This document shows, piece by piece, positions 25,026 through 36,168 of a stretch of DNA of 64,000 nucleotides. The stretch is from an uncultured Paracoccaceae bacterium. Lineage in GTDB: Bacteria > Pseudomonadota > Alphaproteobacteria > Rhodobacterales > Rhodobacteraceae. The stretch spans positions 170,205 through 234,204 of the forward strand of contig CATOSU010000004.1 of NCBI GenBank assembly GCA_951812615.1. The letters are read 5' to 3'. How positions within the stretch are numbered: position 1 is the first letter of the stretch; each line of letters starts with the position of its first letter. A program made the position numbers and the translations under genes. The notes beneath the pieces were generated by a model. The model was not told the DNA's origin, ran no database searches, and saw only the letters and a program-made list of their open reading frames with translations.

Positions 25026-28000
25026 CTATTTCGGCAGGTCGTCAAGGAGCGTTTCAACGCGGGCAAAGGACGTCTCGGCCAGTTTTAGCGCCCGAAAATC
25101 CTGTCCGTTCCGCAAAACCGCAAGACTGTTTGCGCACAGCCTCAGCGCCTGCAACGCCAGATCCCGGCGACCATCCCGCGCGGCCGTGTCACCCAGTGCG
25201 TCGCAGTAAGTTGCCTGGATATACGGAATGCTGGCGCGGCTCTAGGGGCTCCGGGATTTGTGCAGCGCGATTTTTGATAGCTCGACGGCGCGGTCGAGAT
25301 CGTCGTCGTTCCGCGCGACCCGGTTCATCAGGATCAGAACAGAGGCCAGCCCATTTGCTGCCGGGCCGAACTGATCCAGCGCCTGTTCGTCCTTGAGGCT
25401 TGCCAGCAGACGTTCATAGGCCGACCTTGCCCGCCGGAAGTCCGCCAGGTCCTGCGTCCATTCCGCTGCCAGCGCCAGGGCCAGCGCATGCAAATGCAGC
25501 GCGCTGACATAGGCGATCGTTGTGCCCGGCTGCGCGGCGCCCGTTTCGTTTCGGGCGGCAAGCTCCCATTCGATGGTCATGGCATCTGCAAACCTGTGGG
25601 CTGCTTCGCGCATCTCCGGCGCGTTCTGTCGGATCTGCGCGATGGAATACTGTACGTAACCTTCAAGAAACCGGATCTGAAAATCGGTCTGTTGCAACGG
25701 CTGGCCCCGGGTTTTGGCCGCGCTGCCGATCTCTGTCAGGATCGCGTCCAGTTGCCCGATATCGCCGCCCTGGCCAAAACCTGCGATTTTCTGCCGCGTA
25801 TCGGCGTATGCCTTTGCAACGCTCAGCCAGTCTTGCCCGTTGGCGGCCAGAGACCAGCGGGCCAGAACGTATTCGAAGCTATCAGACGCCGCGCGGTACC
25901 GGTCCAGCTTTCCCGAAAGCCCGGCAAGCCCCAGTTCAGATGCGCCCTGCTGGCTGCGGCTGGAGACCGACATGGCCCGGTCGTTCTGCTGATCAAAGAT
26001 CCGCCCCGCCCTGACAAGATGGCCGATCGCGGTCCGGTAGGGTTCGGGATCACCGGTCAGATCGCCGATTTGGTGATGGATAGCGCCCTTGAAAAACAGC
26101 GAATTACCATAGTCTTCCGGCGTGTTCTTCCAGTCTTGCTCGAGCTTGTCGAACCGCTCCAGCGCGGTCCGGTAAGATGCCAGATCGGCGGCCTTCTGAG
26201 CCTGGGCGTAGATCAGCAATCCCATGTCGCGGCTGATGGAGGATGCGCTTTGCTCACCCTTTTGCAGGGTACCGCTGTATCCGGCGATGGCGGCAAGCTG
26301 TGCTTCGGTCAGGTGTTGGCCATGTGCCACCGCCAGTTTCACCAGCGCGTCGAACACCTTTTCGTAAGTGACCGGATGGGTTTGCGGGGAAATGACATTC
26401 AGCGCGGCCTGATAATCCGCGAAAGCCAGCCCGACGCTGGCCGTGTCACCGCGGTCCGCGCGGTGAAAATACAGGCATGCCCGGTTCAACAGGGTCGATG
26501 CCATGTCGCCGGGCACGTCCAGAACGCTCTGGATCAGGATAGCGCGAAAGAACGCGGCAAGCGCCTCGTCTTCCAGATCCGGATCGCTGTTGAGTTCGCC
26601 GAGCCGCGACCACGCATGGCCGATATCCGACAGGGAGCTGGCGTAATATCCCAGCCGCTTCGACGTGCTGGGCGTCAGCAGAGATTTCAGCTTTTCGGTG
26701 ACCTGCCGCACCTCTTCGCTGTCCGGCGGGTGTTCCCGACGGGCCACCTCGTTTTGCCGGATGACCGCCCGCAGCAGGATATGGGGCCGCTGGGTTTCGC
26801 TCCATCCCCTCAGGTATTCAGCGGCGAGCGGCACGTCTTCGGCCTGCGTGGATTTCCCCGCCCGGCGCAGGATCAGCTGTCCCAGATCGTGCCGCGCACC
26901 GGTGGCCTGAAGCGCATCGCGATCCCCGGCCTGTGCCAGCGCGCGCTCGAAATAGTCCTTCGCCGCGTCGAAATACGCGGCATCGCCGGTTCGTTCGTAT
27001 TGCTGGGTGGCGGCATGTCCGGCATGACGCAGGAACCGGATATTGTGCTTGTCGTTCCACTGCACCGTTGGCCGGTGCAGTTCCTTTCTGGCCGCCTGCT
27101 CCCACGCGATCAGCGCGTCCACATCGTTCTGCTCGACATATGCGTCCTTCAGGGCATCCATCTGGCGCAGCCGGTACCGCAGCGCCCGGCCCCTGTTCCA
27201 GTCCGCGACCAGCCTGAAGGCCGTTTTGTAATCCGCCGCCGCGGCCGCATACTGATACAACATCGTTTTGGTCTGGGCGCTAAGCGCGTACACCTCCGCA
27301 TCTTCGAGGATGCGCGCCTTCAGGTTTTCAATCTGCGCCTTGCGTGTGGTTGATTGCAGCGTATCGACGCGCGCATTCGCCATGCCGCGATAACGCAGCG
27401 CCGTGTTTAGCGCGCCTTCCTGCTCGGCCGCATCTGCCAGCCTGGTCAGCCGCAAAACTTCTGCGTCCGGGCTGGAAAACGCGGCGCGGGCGGCCCTGGC
27501 CCGGGCGATGCGGTCAATCTCGGCCTTCAGGCGGGTCTCAACGATCGCGGGGTCGGCGCTGGCCGGGATCCCGGCCGCCCGCATGACCGCGAACACAAGA
27601 TCCATGGGCACATCGCCGCTTTCGGACAATCGGCGCACCGCCATCCTCTGACGGGCCGGGATCGCCGCGATATGCAACAGCAGCTGCCGGCGTTCGCTGG
27701 TCAGATCCGCCGCCTCGCTGTCGAGTTTTTGCGCGGATCCGAAGAAAAGATACCGGCGCAGGCTCTGATTGACCCAAGGTTGCTGCCGGCCCTTCGTTTT
27801 CAGATACACCTCTTCGGCGACGATGCTCATCACGGTGGAAAAATCCTCGCCGTCAATGGCGCCGACGTGACGCAACAACGCCGCGGCATAGGGGCTGTTT
27901 GCCCCCGGCGCACCGTCCAGAGCCGCGCGTCCGGGTTCGGCAGCAAACCCGATCACGGTGGCAAGGTTCTCAACGCGGCCATCGTCTTCGTGCAGGGGAA

Positions 28001-28592
28001 AAACGCCGCGCGATGCCGGTACTGCAAGGCCCGCGCCGGTAACGGCAACCGGTTCGGTCCCGGCCGCCATCTGCAGGCGGAAATCACCCGGAAACGGGTT
28101 GGTCCGGCAGGCGTCAAGCAGCACAATGGCAACCGGAACACTTTGCCGAAGGTCTTGCAGGAACCCGTTGAGCGGGATCAGTTTTCCGCCGCGGTCGCCC
28201 GGGCCGGCATCGACCGGTACGATGAAGTTTTCGCCGCCGGCCTCGATCCCGTGACCGGCATAATAAAACAGCGCCACATCGGCGTCGGCTGCATCTTCCA
28301 GAAAGTTGTTCAGATCGCGCTGCAGCCTTCGGGCGTTGCGGTCCGTCGACAGCTCGGTTTCGAAGCCAAGCTCATCCAGCAGCGCCTCTATGGCGTCGGC
28401 GTCATTGCCGGGATTGGCCAGCGGATCCAGAGCCTCGTATTCGCTGTTCCCGACAATCAGCGCAACACCTCGCAGCGCCTCTCTCGCAGGGGCGGCGGGC
28501 GCGTGGATCAGGAACAGAACCGATACCCAAACGATCCAGAACGGGGGCTTTGAACAGGCGTGCACGGGGCGGGTCCGGGACAGGTGTCGCAT
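25026..28592 (-). pseudogene. Caspase-fold (peptidase C14) protein with long TPR-like tail, in-frame TAG near the C terminus
   Basis: Read from the ATG at 28592 (the frame extends to 28688, but the signal/anchor begins here), the protein has an N-terminal hydrophobic segment and then a caspase domain. The dyad is His in FYYAGHGIE (about 114) and Cys in LLDACRTNPFP (about 162). About 850 residues of Ala-rich helical, TPR-like repeats follow. A TAG at 25242-25244 ends the frame after ALHKSRSP, but the same frame continues with SRASIPYIQATYCDALGD and ARDGRRDLALQALRLCANS, again helical-repeat-like, to a TAG at 25026. The loss would remove about 71 residues and spare the protease domain, so the shortened product may still work. 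Confidence 0.8.
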
Positions 28593-28789
28593 CGCGCCGC
28601 AGGAAATGCCCGACCGGCGTTTGCACGATCGGGCATCAACAGCGGCGCCTTCAGTATACCCAAAACCGCAGGTTTCAGCAGCCCTCAATCCGGGGCGCGC
28701 GGCAAAAGCCGGGGTCCGGGCGCCCTGATCGGGTCATCGCCGGGTTGCGACCAAAGCCCCTGCCGGCGATCCGCCGCAGCCAGTTACGG

Positions 28790-29635
28790 TCAGGCACATT
28801 CCAGCAGCAGGGTCCCGGCACCGGTGTTCGAGATCGGAATGTGATAGTTGCGTGTGATCTCGGTGACATCGTCACCCAGCGCCCCGCGCATCATCATCCA
28901 CATCAGGAATTCGGTGCCCTGCGCGCCTGCCTTTTCAACCAGCTCCATCCGGCTGATCTTGGTCAGTTCCTCGGGATCCGAGACGATGTTTTCAAGACAA
29001 TACTGGTCGAATTCCTTGTTGATGAAACCGGCGCGCTCTCCGTCGAGCTGATGGCTCAGACCGCCGGTTCCCAGAACCACGATCTTGGCGTCTTCGGGGA
29101 AACTGTGCAGCGCCTTGCGCAGTGCTTTGCCGAAATCGAGCGCGCGCTTCAGCGTCGGGATCGGATGTTGTACGGTGTTGGCCGAAATCGGCACAGCGCG
29201 CGGCATGTCGGGGTTGTTCGGCGCACCCGGCCAGAACAGTTGCATCGGCACGACAAAGCCATGATCGACAGGCAGTTCCTGACAGGAGGTGATGTCGAAT
29301 TCGTCCGCCACCATGCTTTCGATGATATGCCAGCTCAGCTCGGGCGCGCCCGGGAAGGGCGGCAGCTCGGGCAGGCCCCAGCCTTCGTCCTCGTTGCGGT
29401 ACTCATGCGCGGCACCGATGGCAAAGGTCGGCATCCGGTCCAGAAAGAAGCCCAGCCCGTGATCGTTGTAGATGTTGACCACGTAGTCGGGCCTGTTCGC
29501 CTTTATCCATTCATGAACCTTCGGATACCCGTCAAAGAACGGTTTCCAATAGGGGTCGTCATACAGTTCTTTCTGAATTGCGTTGCCCACGGCGGGAATG
29601 TGGGACGTGGTAATGCCGCCGAGAATCTTGGCCAT
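28790..29635 (-). CDS. ligB: Protocatechuate 4,5-dioxygenase beta (catalytic) subunit
   Basis: A 281-residue LigB-family extradiol dioxygenase. Iron-ligand regions are visible: His in TTSHIPAVGN (about 12) and in YNDHGLGFF (about 60). FGTGGLSHQL-type sequence (VLGTGGLSHQLDG) carries the catalytic His. It opens the protocatechuate ring between C4 and C5 to 4-carboxy-2-hydroxymuconate semialdehyde. It follows ligA by 12 bases and ends the leftward pathway operon. A second, divergent copy lies at 35317-36165. Confidence 0.92.
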   Translation of the reverse strand: MAKILGGITTSHIPAVGNAIQKELYDDPYWKPFFDGYPKVHEWIKANRPDYVVNIYNDHGLGFFLDRMPTFAIGAAHEYRNEDEGWGLPELPPFPGAPELSWHIIESMVADEFDITSCQELPVDHGFVVPMQLFWPGAPNNPDMPRAVPISANTVQHPIPTLKRALDFGKALRKALHSFPEDAKIVVLGTGGLSHQLDGERAGFINKEFDQYCLENIVSDPEELTKISRMELVEKAGAQGTEFLMWMMMRGALGDDVTEITRNYHIPISNTGAGTLLLECA

Positions 29636-29647
29636 GTCTTGTTCTCC

Positions 29648-30004
29648 TTACGCCTGGCTGAGCAGGAATTCCTTGAATTCCTCGGTAGTCATTCCAGTTT
29701 GCAGACCGCCGACATCCTGCACCGACAGCTTGAAGATGCCGGCCAGTTTGGCGAGGTAATAGATGTTTCCGCCCTCGGCGATCATGGCAAGGATGTTGCT
29801 GGACCGGATGGCGTTTTTCTGCGCCTCGGTCAGCTGGTACTTGTCCATGTAGGCTTCGGCGTCTTCCCTGAAGGTCTCGCGATTAACGGCCTTGTTGAAA
29901 GAAAAACACATCTTGTTCAGGTTGTAGCCCTTCATCGCCTGCTTGCCATCGAAAATGGTCGTGCCGGGGATGTGGGTATGGTGGTCAAAACCCGGTTCAT
30001 CCAT
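29648..30004 (-). CDS. ligA: Protocatechuate 4,5-dioxygenase alpha subunit
   Basis: A 118-residue helical subunit of the LigA family (GYNLNKMCFSFNKAVNRE; DKYQLTEAQKNAIRSS; GGNIYYLAKLAGIFKLSVQD). LigA caps the LigB active site and contributes substrate binding. It precedes ligB in the same operon with a good ribosome site (AGGAGG near 30015). The paralogue at 34925-35317 is clearly related but has a different tail. Confidence 0.92.
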   Translation of the reverse strand: MDEPGFDHHTHIPGTTIFDGKQAMKGYNLNKMCFSFNKAVNRETFREDAEAYMDKYQLTEAQKNAIRSSNILAMIAEGGNIYYLAKLAGIFKLSVQDVGGLQTGMTTEEFKEFLLSQA

Positions 30005-30027
30005 CGGGTGTCCTCCTGTTCAAAAAC

Positions 30028-30050
30028 GTGCAGGCCGAAATCGGCCGCAC
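30028..30050. other. Intercistronic hairpin between ligI and ligA
   Basis: GTGC-A-GGCCGA and TCGGCCGCAC form a ten-pair stem with a single bulged A and a two-base loop in the 51-base spacer between the leftward ligI and ligA genes. No T-run follows. It may protect the downstream ligAB mRNA, which would suit higher demand for the dioxygenase subunits. Confidence 0.5.
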
Positions 30051-30055
30051 AGGGG

Positions 30056-30925
30056 TTACGCCCAGTAGAGGCGCATGGGATTATCGACCAGCAGGCTCTG
30101 CTGCTGTTCGGCTGTCGGCGCGATCCGGGGGATGTAATCGACCAGCGCGCCGTCGTCGGGCATGTGAGATTTCATGTTCGGATGGGGCCAGTCGGTGCCC
30201 CACAACACCCGGTCGGGAAACCGCTCGACAATGTGCGCCGCATAGGCGACGACATCGTCATAGGGCGGTCCGACCGCGGTCAGCCGCTCGGGGCAGGTCA
30301 CCTTGGACCAGATGTTCTCATTGTCCGCCATCAGGTCGGCAAATCGCTGAAAATCGGGGTGATCCACGCCCTTGGTCACGTCCGGGCGCCCCATGTGATC
30401 CACGACCACAATTGTCGGCAGCTGCTGCAGGAACGGAACCAGCTCCTCCAGATCCTGCGCCTCGAAATAAACCACGATGTGCCAGCCGAATTCCTTGATC
30501 TTGTCGGCAATGCCCAGAAACACCTCTTTGGGCGTCGCATCGACCAGCCGCTTGACGAAATTGAACCGGACGCCGCGCACGCCGGCGGCGTCCATGTCGC
30601 GTATCTCGGCCTCGGTGATGTCCGGCCCGACCGATGCGATGCCGCGAGCCTTGTCACCGGCGGCCCGACAGGCATCGACCATGGCGCGGTTGTCCCGCCC
30701 GTGGCAGGTGGCCTGCACGATCACATTTCGTTCGAACCCCAGAAAATCACGCAGAGCGTAAAGCTTGTCCTTGCCGGCGTCGCAGGGCGTATATTTGCGC
30801 TCCGGGGCAAATGGAAACTCGGCTGCCGGGCCGAACACGTGGCAATGCGCGTCAACCGCGCCTTTCGGCAACACGAAATCCGGCTTCTTCGGGTTCGGGT
30901 GAAAGGGGATCCAGTCCGCGTCCAT
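30056..30925 (-). CDS. ligI: 2-pyrone-4,6-dicarboxylate hydrolase
   Basis: A 289-residue amidohydrolase-superfamily enzyme with the N-terminal DAHCHVFGP motif and later VDHMGRP, RVLWGTDWPHPN and the acidic PDDGALVDYI segment characteristic of LigI. It hydrolyses 2-pyrone-4,6-dicarboxylate, the product of LigC, to 4-oxalomesaconate. It overlaps galD by one base, so it is part of the leftward degradation operon. Confidence 0.93.
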   Translation of the reverse strand: MDADWIPFHPNPKKPDFVLPKGAVDAHCHVFGPAAEFPFAPERKYTPCDAGKDKLYALRDFLGFERNVIVQATCHGRDNRAMVDACRAAGDKARGIASVGPDITEAEIRDMDAAGVRGVRFNFVKRLVDATPKEVFLGIADKIKEFGWHIVVYFEAQDLEELVPFLQQLPTIVVVDHMGRPDVTKGVDHPDFQRFADLMADNENIWSKVTCPERLTAVGPPYDDVVAYAAHIVERFPDRVLWGTDWPHPNMKSHMPDDGALVDYIPRIAPTAEQQQSLLVDNPMRLYWA

Positions 30926-31977
30926 TATTCTTCTCCGGTAAAGACAAAACCGTCCATCAGCTTGCGCGCCGTGCGCAGGATGGCGGCCGAAGCGACATTG
31001 TCGCCGTCAAGGGTGGCCACAACCGTCATCTGGCCGGTTGGGTGTTCGATTTTCAGGCTGCGGGTCTGACCGTTGCCGCGATCCGACAGCGCGTAGGCCG
31101 GTGAACCGTCCAGCAGGCAGGCCGTGGCGACGCTGACCGCGCCCAGAACGCCGATTGTCTTGTGGCACCGGTGCGGGATGAACGTCCGCGTTGCGATCGC
31201 GCCGCCGTCGCGGGGCGCGGACACCATCGTCATCTTCGGTACCGATTTTTCACTGACATCCCCGAGGTTCATCAGCGGTCCGCAGGCCAGCCGCAGCGCC
31301 TCGAGCTTCTGGCGCAGGCCCGCGTTGTTTTCCAGATCTTCCGGGGTTTCATCGCCGGTGATGCCCATGTCGGATGCCCGCAGGACCACGCATGGCATAC
31401 CGTTGTCGATCATGGTCACGTCGACCCCCTCGACCACGTCCATGACGTTGCCGCTGGGCAAGAGCGCACCACAGGTGCTGCCGGCAGTGTCCTTGAATTC
31501 GATGGGCACCGGCGCCGAATGGCCGGGCGTGCCGTCGATTTCTGCATCGCCCGAATAGGTGACCCTGCCGCCCGGGGTCTGCACCACGGCGACCGCGGTC
31601 TGTCCGGTGTTTTCCATGTAGATCGTGACCGGCGTTTCCCCGTCCCGCGCCGGTACCAGCCCGCGTTCGATGGCGAACGGGCCGACCCCGGCAAGGATGT
31701 TGCCGCAGTTCTGCGCATCCGTGACGATCGGGCGGTCAACAAACACCTGCAAGAACAGGTAATCCACGTCCACACCCGGGCGTTCCGATTTCTTCACCAC
31801 GGCCACCTTGGAGGTCAGCGGATCAGCACCGCCCATGCCGTCGATCTGGCGAATGTCCGGGCTGCCCATCACGCGCAAGAGCGTTCCGTCCCGGTCTTCG
31901 GGCAGGTCAGAGGCGAGGAAATAACCGCCCTTGGACGTTCCTCCCCGCATCCACATGGCCCGAATGCCGTCAGACAT
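30925..31977 (-). CDS. galD: 4-oxalomesaconate tautomerase (PrpF fold)
   Basis: A 350-residue PrpF-family isomerase ([58 protein letters not shown]). GalD converts the keto and enol forms of 4-oxalomesaconate so that the hydratase can act. Family members also include methylaconitate isomerases, but the LigI/GalB/LigK context fixes the role. It overlaps ligK by eight bases and ligI by one base. Confidence 0.9.
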   Translation of the reverse strand: MSDGIRAMWMRGGTSKGGYFLASDLPEDRDGTLLRVMGSPDIRQIDGMGGADPLTSKVAVVKKSERPGVDVDYLFLQVFVDRPIVTDAQNCGNILAGVGPFAIERGLVPARDGETPVTIYMENTGQTAVAVVQTPGGRVTYSGDAEIDGTPGHSAPVPIEFKDTAGSTCGALLPSGNVMDVVEGVDVTMIDNGMPCVVLRASDMGITGDETPEDLENNAGLRQKLEALRLACGPLMNLGDVSEKSVPKMTMVSAPRDGGAIATRTFIPHRCHKTIGVLGAVSVATACLLDGSPAYALSDRGNGQTRSLKIEHPTGQMTVVATLDGDNVASAAILRTARKLMDGFVFTGEE

Positions 31978-32662
31978 ATTTCAGCCCCTTCTCGGCCAGC
32001 CGGCCCCGCATGTCATAGATGTCGAGCCCCAGCTCGCCGGCTTCGAACCGGGCGCGCTTGTCGGTTTCGTTGGCTTCGCGGGCGTGGGCCTTTTTCAGCA
32101 CCGCAGCCGCCTCTTCGCGGCGCACCACACAGACCCCGTCATCGTCGGCAACGATAACGTCGCCGGGATTGACCAGCTCGTCGGCGCAGACCACGGGCAC
32201 GTTGACCGACCCTAAGGTCTCCTTGATCGTACCCTGGGCAAAGACCGCCTTGGACCAGACCGGGAAACCCATTTCGGTCAAATCGCGCACATCGCGTACG
32301 CCGGCATCGATGATCAGCCCCCTGCAACCCCGGCTCTGGGCCGAAGTGGCCAGCAGATCGCCGAAATAGCCTGCTTCGCTGGGCGAGGTGGGCGCAAGCA
32401 CCAGAATATCGCCCTCCGAGATCTGCTCGATTGCGACGTGCAGCATCCAGTTGTCACAGGGCGGGGCCGAGATTGTCACCGCGCTGGCCGCCAGCCGTGC
32501 ACCGGAATAGATCGGGCGCATATAGGACGCCAGCAGCCCTTTGCGGCCCTGCGCTTCGTGCACCGTGGCCACGCCACAGGCGCCGAGCCCCTCGATCACA
32601 TCCGGATCGGCGCGTTCGATATTCTGGACGACGACGCCCTGTGTTCCGACGGGATAGCTCAT
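31970..32662 (-). CDS. ligK: 4-carboxy-4-hydroxy-2-oxoadipate aldolase / oxaloacetate decarboxylase
   Basis: A 230-residue RraA-fold class II aldolase. The metal/substrate-binding segment [14 protein letters not shown] is present, preceded by [17 protein letters not shown]. It splits 4-carboxy-4-hydroxy-2-oxoadipate into pyruvate and oxaloacetate, the last step of the 4,5-cleavage pathway. galC is the equivalent name in gallate pathways. It overlaps its neighbours by four and eight bases. Confidence 0.92.
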   Translation of the reverse strand: MSYPVGTQGVVVQNIERADPDVIEGLGACGVATVHEAQGRKGLLASYMRPIYSGARLAASAVTISAPPCDNWMLHVAIEQISEGDILVLAPTSPSEAGYFGDLLATSAQSRGCRGLIIDAGVRDVRDLTEMGFPVWSKAVFAQGTIKETLGSVNVPVVCADELVNPGDVIVADDDGVCVVRREEAAAVLKKAHAREANETDKRARFEAGELGLDIYDMRGRLAEKGLKYV

Positions 32663-33396
32663 ACCAATTCATCCACCGTTTGCGGAAAGATCATCTCGAA
32701 CCCTTCGGCGTATTCCGACTTGCGTCCGCCAGCCATGCCGCCCGAGTTGCGGCGGAAATGGTTGCCGCGGTTTTCAGCGACGTTGGTATAGAAATTCCAC
32801 AGGTGTTCCTGCCCCTGCATACATTCGATCGCGGCGCGCTTCTTGTCCCAGACCGGGGTGATGTCCAGAAACACGTTCGGCTTCCATCCCATCTGCTCGG
32901 TCTGGTGCGGTTCGAACAGATAGAGCTGCGGCGCGCCCAGCACCTTCTGGCCGGGATTGTGGCCCCAGGCCTGCGCGATCATCCGGCACTCCAGCGCGAA
33001 CTGAGTCGTGTTCATGTGATCGGTGTTATAGGGATCCCATTTGGAGTGGCTCATCATCCATTTCGGCTGCACTTCGCGGATGATATCGACCATCTGGTCC
33101 TGCGCATCCCGGTCCAGCCGCAGCGGATAGTCGCCGAGGTCAAGAAAGCGGATGTCATTCACGCCAAGCGCATTCGCCGCGGCCTGCGCTTCCTCGCGGC
33201 GGGCCTCCTTGACGTAATCCAGCGTCATGCCCTCCTGCTTCCACAGCTTCGCGCTCTCACCGCGTTCACCGAAAGACAGGCAGGCGACGGTCACCTCGTA
33301 ACCCAGTTCCTGATGAAGGGCGATCGCGCCGCCGCAACGCCAGACGAAATCGGCTGCGTGCGCGGAAATCACCAGAGCGGTTTTCTGTTCGGTCAT
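32659..33396 (-). CDS. galB: 4-oxalomesaconate hydratase (PIG-L/GalB type)
   Basis: A 245-residue LmbE/PIG-L-fold protein with a zinc-site region starting [15 protein letters not shown] and a downstream [19 protein letters not shown]. GalB of Pseudomonas is a PIG-L-fold zinc hydratase of 4-oxalomesaconate, unlike the amidohydrolase-fold LigJ of sphingomonads, and this protein is of the GalB type. It is the first gene of the leftward lig operon, divergent from the tandem-HTH LysR gene. Confidence 0.9.
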   Translation of the reverse strand: MTEQKTALVISAHAADFVWRCGGAIALHQELGYEVTVACLSFGERGESAKLWKQEGMTLDYVKEARREEAQAAANALGVNDIRFLDLGDYPLRLDRDAQDQMVDIIREVQPKWMMSHSKWDPYNTDHMNTTQFALECRMIAQAWGHNPGQKVLGAPQLYLFEPHQTEQMGWKPNVFLDITPVWDKKRAAIECMQGQEHLWNFYTNVAENRGNHFRRNSGGMAGGRKSEYAEGFEMIFPQTVDELV

Positions 33397-33480
33397 TTGC
33401 GTTACTCACTTGTTTCTGCAGGTTGGTTCAAAACTAACGGCGATCTTTGTGGGTGCGCCACTTTGAATCCGGCAATTTCA

Positions 33481-33495
33481 ATTTGATTTCGTTAT
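33481..33495 (+). promoter_or_regulatory. ATTTGATTTCGTTAT motif, candidate operator (left copy)
   Basis: This 15-base AT-rich motif lies in the galB/LysR divergent spacer. It recurs with one mismatch, inverted, at 34750-34764 in the spacer before the second ligAB pair, and these are the two spacers flanking the LysR gene. Paired sites at both target promoters are what one expects for an LTTR operator. The binding itself is not shown by sequence. Confidence 0.5.
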
Positions 33496-33524
33496 AAGGG
33501 AATAAAAAGGAGCTTGTCCGAACC

Positions 33525-34742
33525 ATGCCCGAACTGCCCCATATCCGTTACCTTCTGGTGGTGAGCGAGGTGTTCCGGCTCGGCCGGATCAGCGCGGCGT
33601 CGAAAGCGGTCCATCTGTCTCAGCCCGCCGCGACGCAGGCGGTTGCCAAGGTTGAGGCCGTTCTGGGGGTTCAGCTGTTTGAGCGGCGACCGGACGGCAT
33701 GCTCGCCACCGAGACCGGAGAGGTATTCAGAAAACGGCTTGCCCGGGTCATCGAGCATCTGCGGCGCGGCGACAGTCTGGCCCGCAAGAAAGCGGCGCGC
33801 AGCAGCAGTGACGCACCGCGCAGCGCCTTCTACAAATTCTGCTCCCCGGTTCAGCTCCGGTCGCTGCTGGCCGTGGCCCGGGCCGGCAGCTTCAGTCAGG
33901 CCGCGGTGGATCTGGGCGTCAGCCAGCCGGGGGTGCACCGCGCCGTGCGCGACCTGGCCTCGCTGTCGGGGCTGACGCTGTTCGATCAGACCCGCGGCGG
34001 TGTCATTCTGACCGCCCCGGCCGAGGTTTTTGTCCATCATCTGAGGCTGGCAGTGGGCGAGTTTCAGCAGGCAGTGTTCGAGATCAACGAATTCATGGGG
34101 CGCGATTCCACGACGATCACGCTTGGGTCTCTGCCTTTGTCGCGCACAGCGATCCTGCCCGCCGCCATCGACCAGCTGCTCGGCGAGGTTGGCGCCGGCG
34201 TGCAGGTCAACTGTGTCGATGCCCGGTATCAGACGCTTTTGCGGGGGCTGCGATTTGGCGAACTGGACTTCCTGCTTGGCGCATTGCGGTACCCGAGCCC
34301 GGCAAGGGACGTCGAACAGGAAGAACTGTTCGTCGACCATCTCGCCGTGGTGGCCGCGCCGACACATCCTTTGGCCAAGAGAAAATCAGTCACGCTTCAG
34401 GACACGCTGGAATATCCGTGGATCGCCCCGCCCAAGGAAACCCCGTCCGGTGCCTATCTGTTCAACACGCTGAGGATACAGGACATGCCAGACACACCGG
34501 TGCGGATCGTTTCCAGTTCGCTGGTCCTGTTGCGCGGCTTGCTGGCGCGGGGACGCTATATCTCGATCGCGTCGAAACGGCAGATCGAGGTGGAAAGGCA
34601 GACCGGCGCCCTTGTCGAACTGCCCATCGACCTGCCGGACAGTGGTCGTCCCATCGGGCTGACCTTCCGGTCGGACTGGACACCAACGCCCCTTCAGCGG
34701 CGGTTTCTGGACATCATTCGTGAGAAATCTGCCGGGATGTGA
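33525..34742 (+). CDS. LysR-type regulator with two tandem HTH domains
   Basis: A 405-residue regulator, about 100 longer than usual LysR proteins. A first HTH covers residues about 8-65 (AASKAVHLSQPAATQAVAKVE, then GVQLFERRPDGM). A second, about 104-160, reads FSQAAVDLGVSQPGVHRAVRD with GLTLFDQTRGG. A LysR effector domain follows (FGELDFLLGALR; VVAAPTHPLAKRK). It stands between the leftward galB operon and the rightward second ligAB-ligC operon and probably controls both; effector unknown, protocatechuate or an intermediate likely. Tandem-HTH LysR proteins occur in some aromatic clusters but are uncommon. Confidence 0.88.
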   Translation: MPELPHIRYLLVVSEVFRLGRISAASKAVHLSQPAATQAVAKVEAVLGVQLFERRPDGMLATETGEVFRKRLARVIEHLRRGDSLARKKAARSSSDAPRSAFYKFCSPVQLRSLLAVARAGSFSQAAVDLGVSQPGVHRAVRDLASLSGLTLFDQTRGGVILTAPAEVFVHHLRLAVGEFQQAVFEINEFMGRDSTTITLGSLPLSRTAILPAAIDQLLGEVGAGVQVNCVDARYQTLLRGLRFGELDFLLGALRYPSPARDVEQEELFVDHLAVVAAPTHPLAKRKSVTLQDTLEYPWIAPPKETPSGAYLFNTLRIQDMPDTPVRIVSSSLVLLRGLLARGRYISIASKRQIEVERQTGALVELPIDLPDSGRPIGLTFRSDWTPTPLQRRFLDIIREKSAGM

Positions 34743-34749
34743 CCCCGAA

Positions 34750-34764
34750 ATAACAAAATCAAAT
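34750..34764 (-). promoter_or_regulatory. ATTTGATTTTGTTAT motif, candidate operator (right copy)
   Basis: The complement of 34750-34764 matches the motif at 33481-33495 in 14 of 15 positions. It lies eight bases after the LysR stop and about 160 bases before the second LigA gene, so it is in the promoter region of the rightward operon. See the left copy for the argument that it is the LysR binding site. Confidence 0.5.
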
Positions 34765-34924
34765 GGTGGATGCTGCTTTCGAATTCCTGCAAACTGTAGG
34801 CAAATGGTAGGGTCTGGCAGAACCGCTCCGGGAAATCCCGTTGCCGGGCGCGGGAACGTTCGCAGAACCCGCACCGGCCATCCGGCGGGATCACCCGCCG
34901 CCATTGCGGAGGAAAGGAAAACGT

Positions 34925-36165
<1,241 letters not shown>

Positions 36166-36168
36166 AAC

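Noticed and set aside
5345..28592. Genome-wide reassignment of TAA/TAG to amino acids
   Set aside because: TAA ends FDH alpha and TAG ends the aldo/keto reductase and leuC at normal family lengths, so both act as stops.
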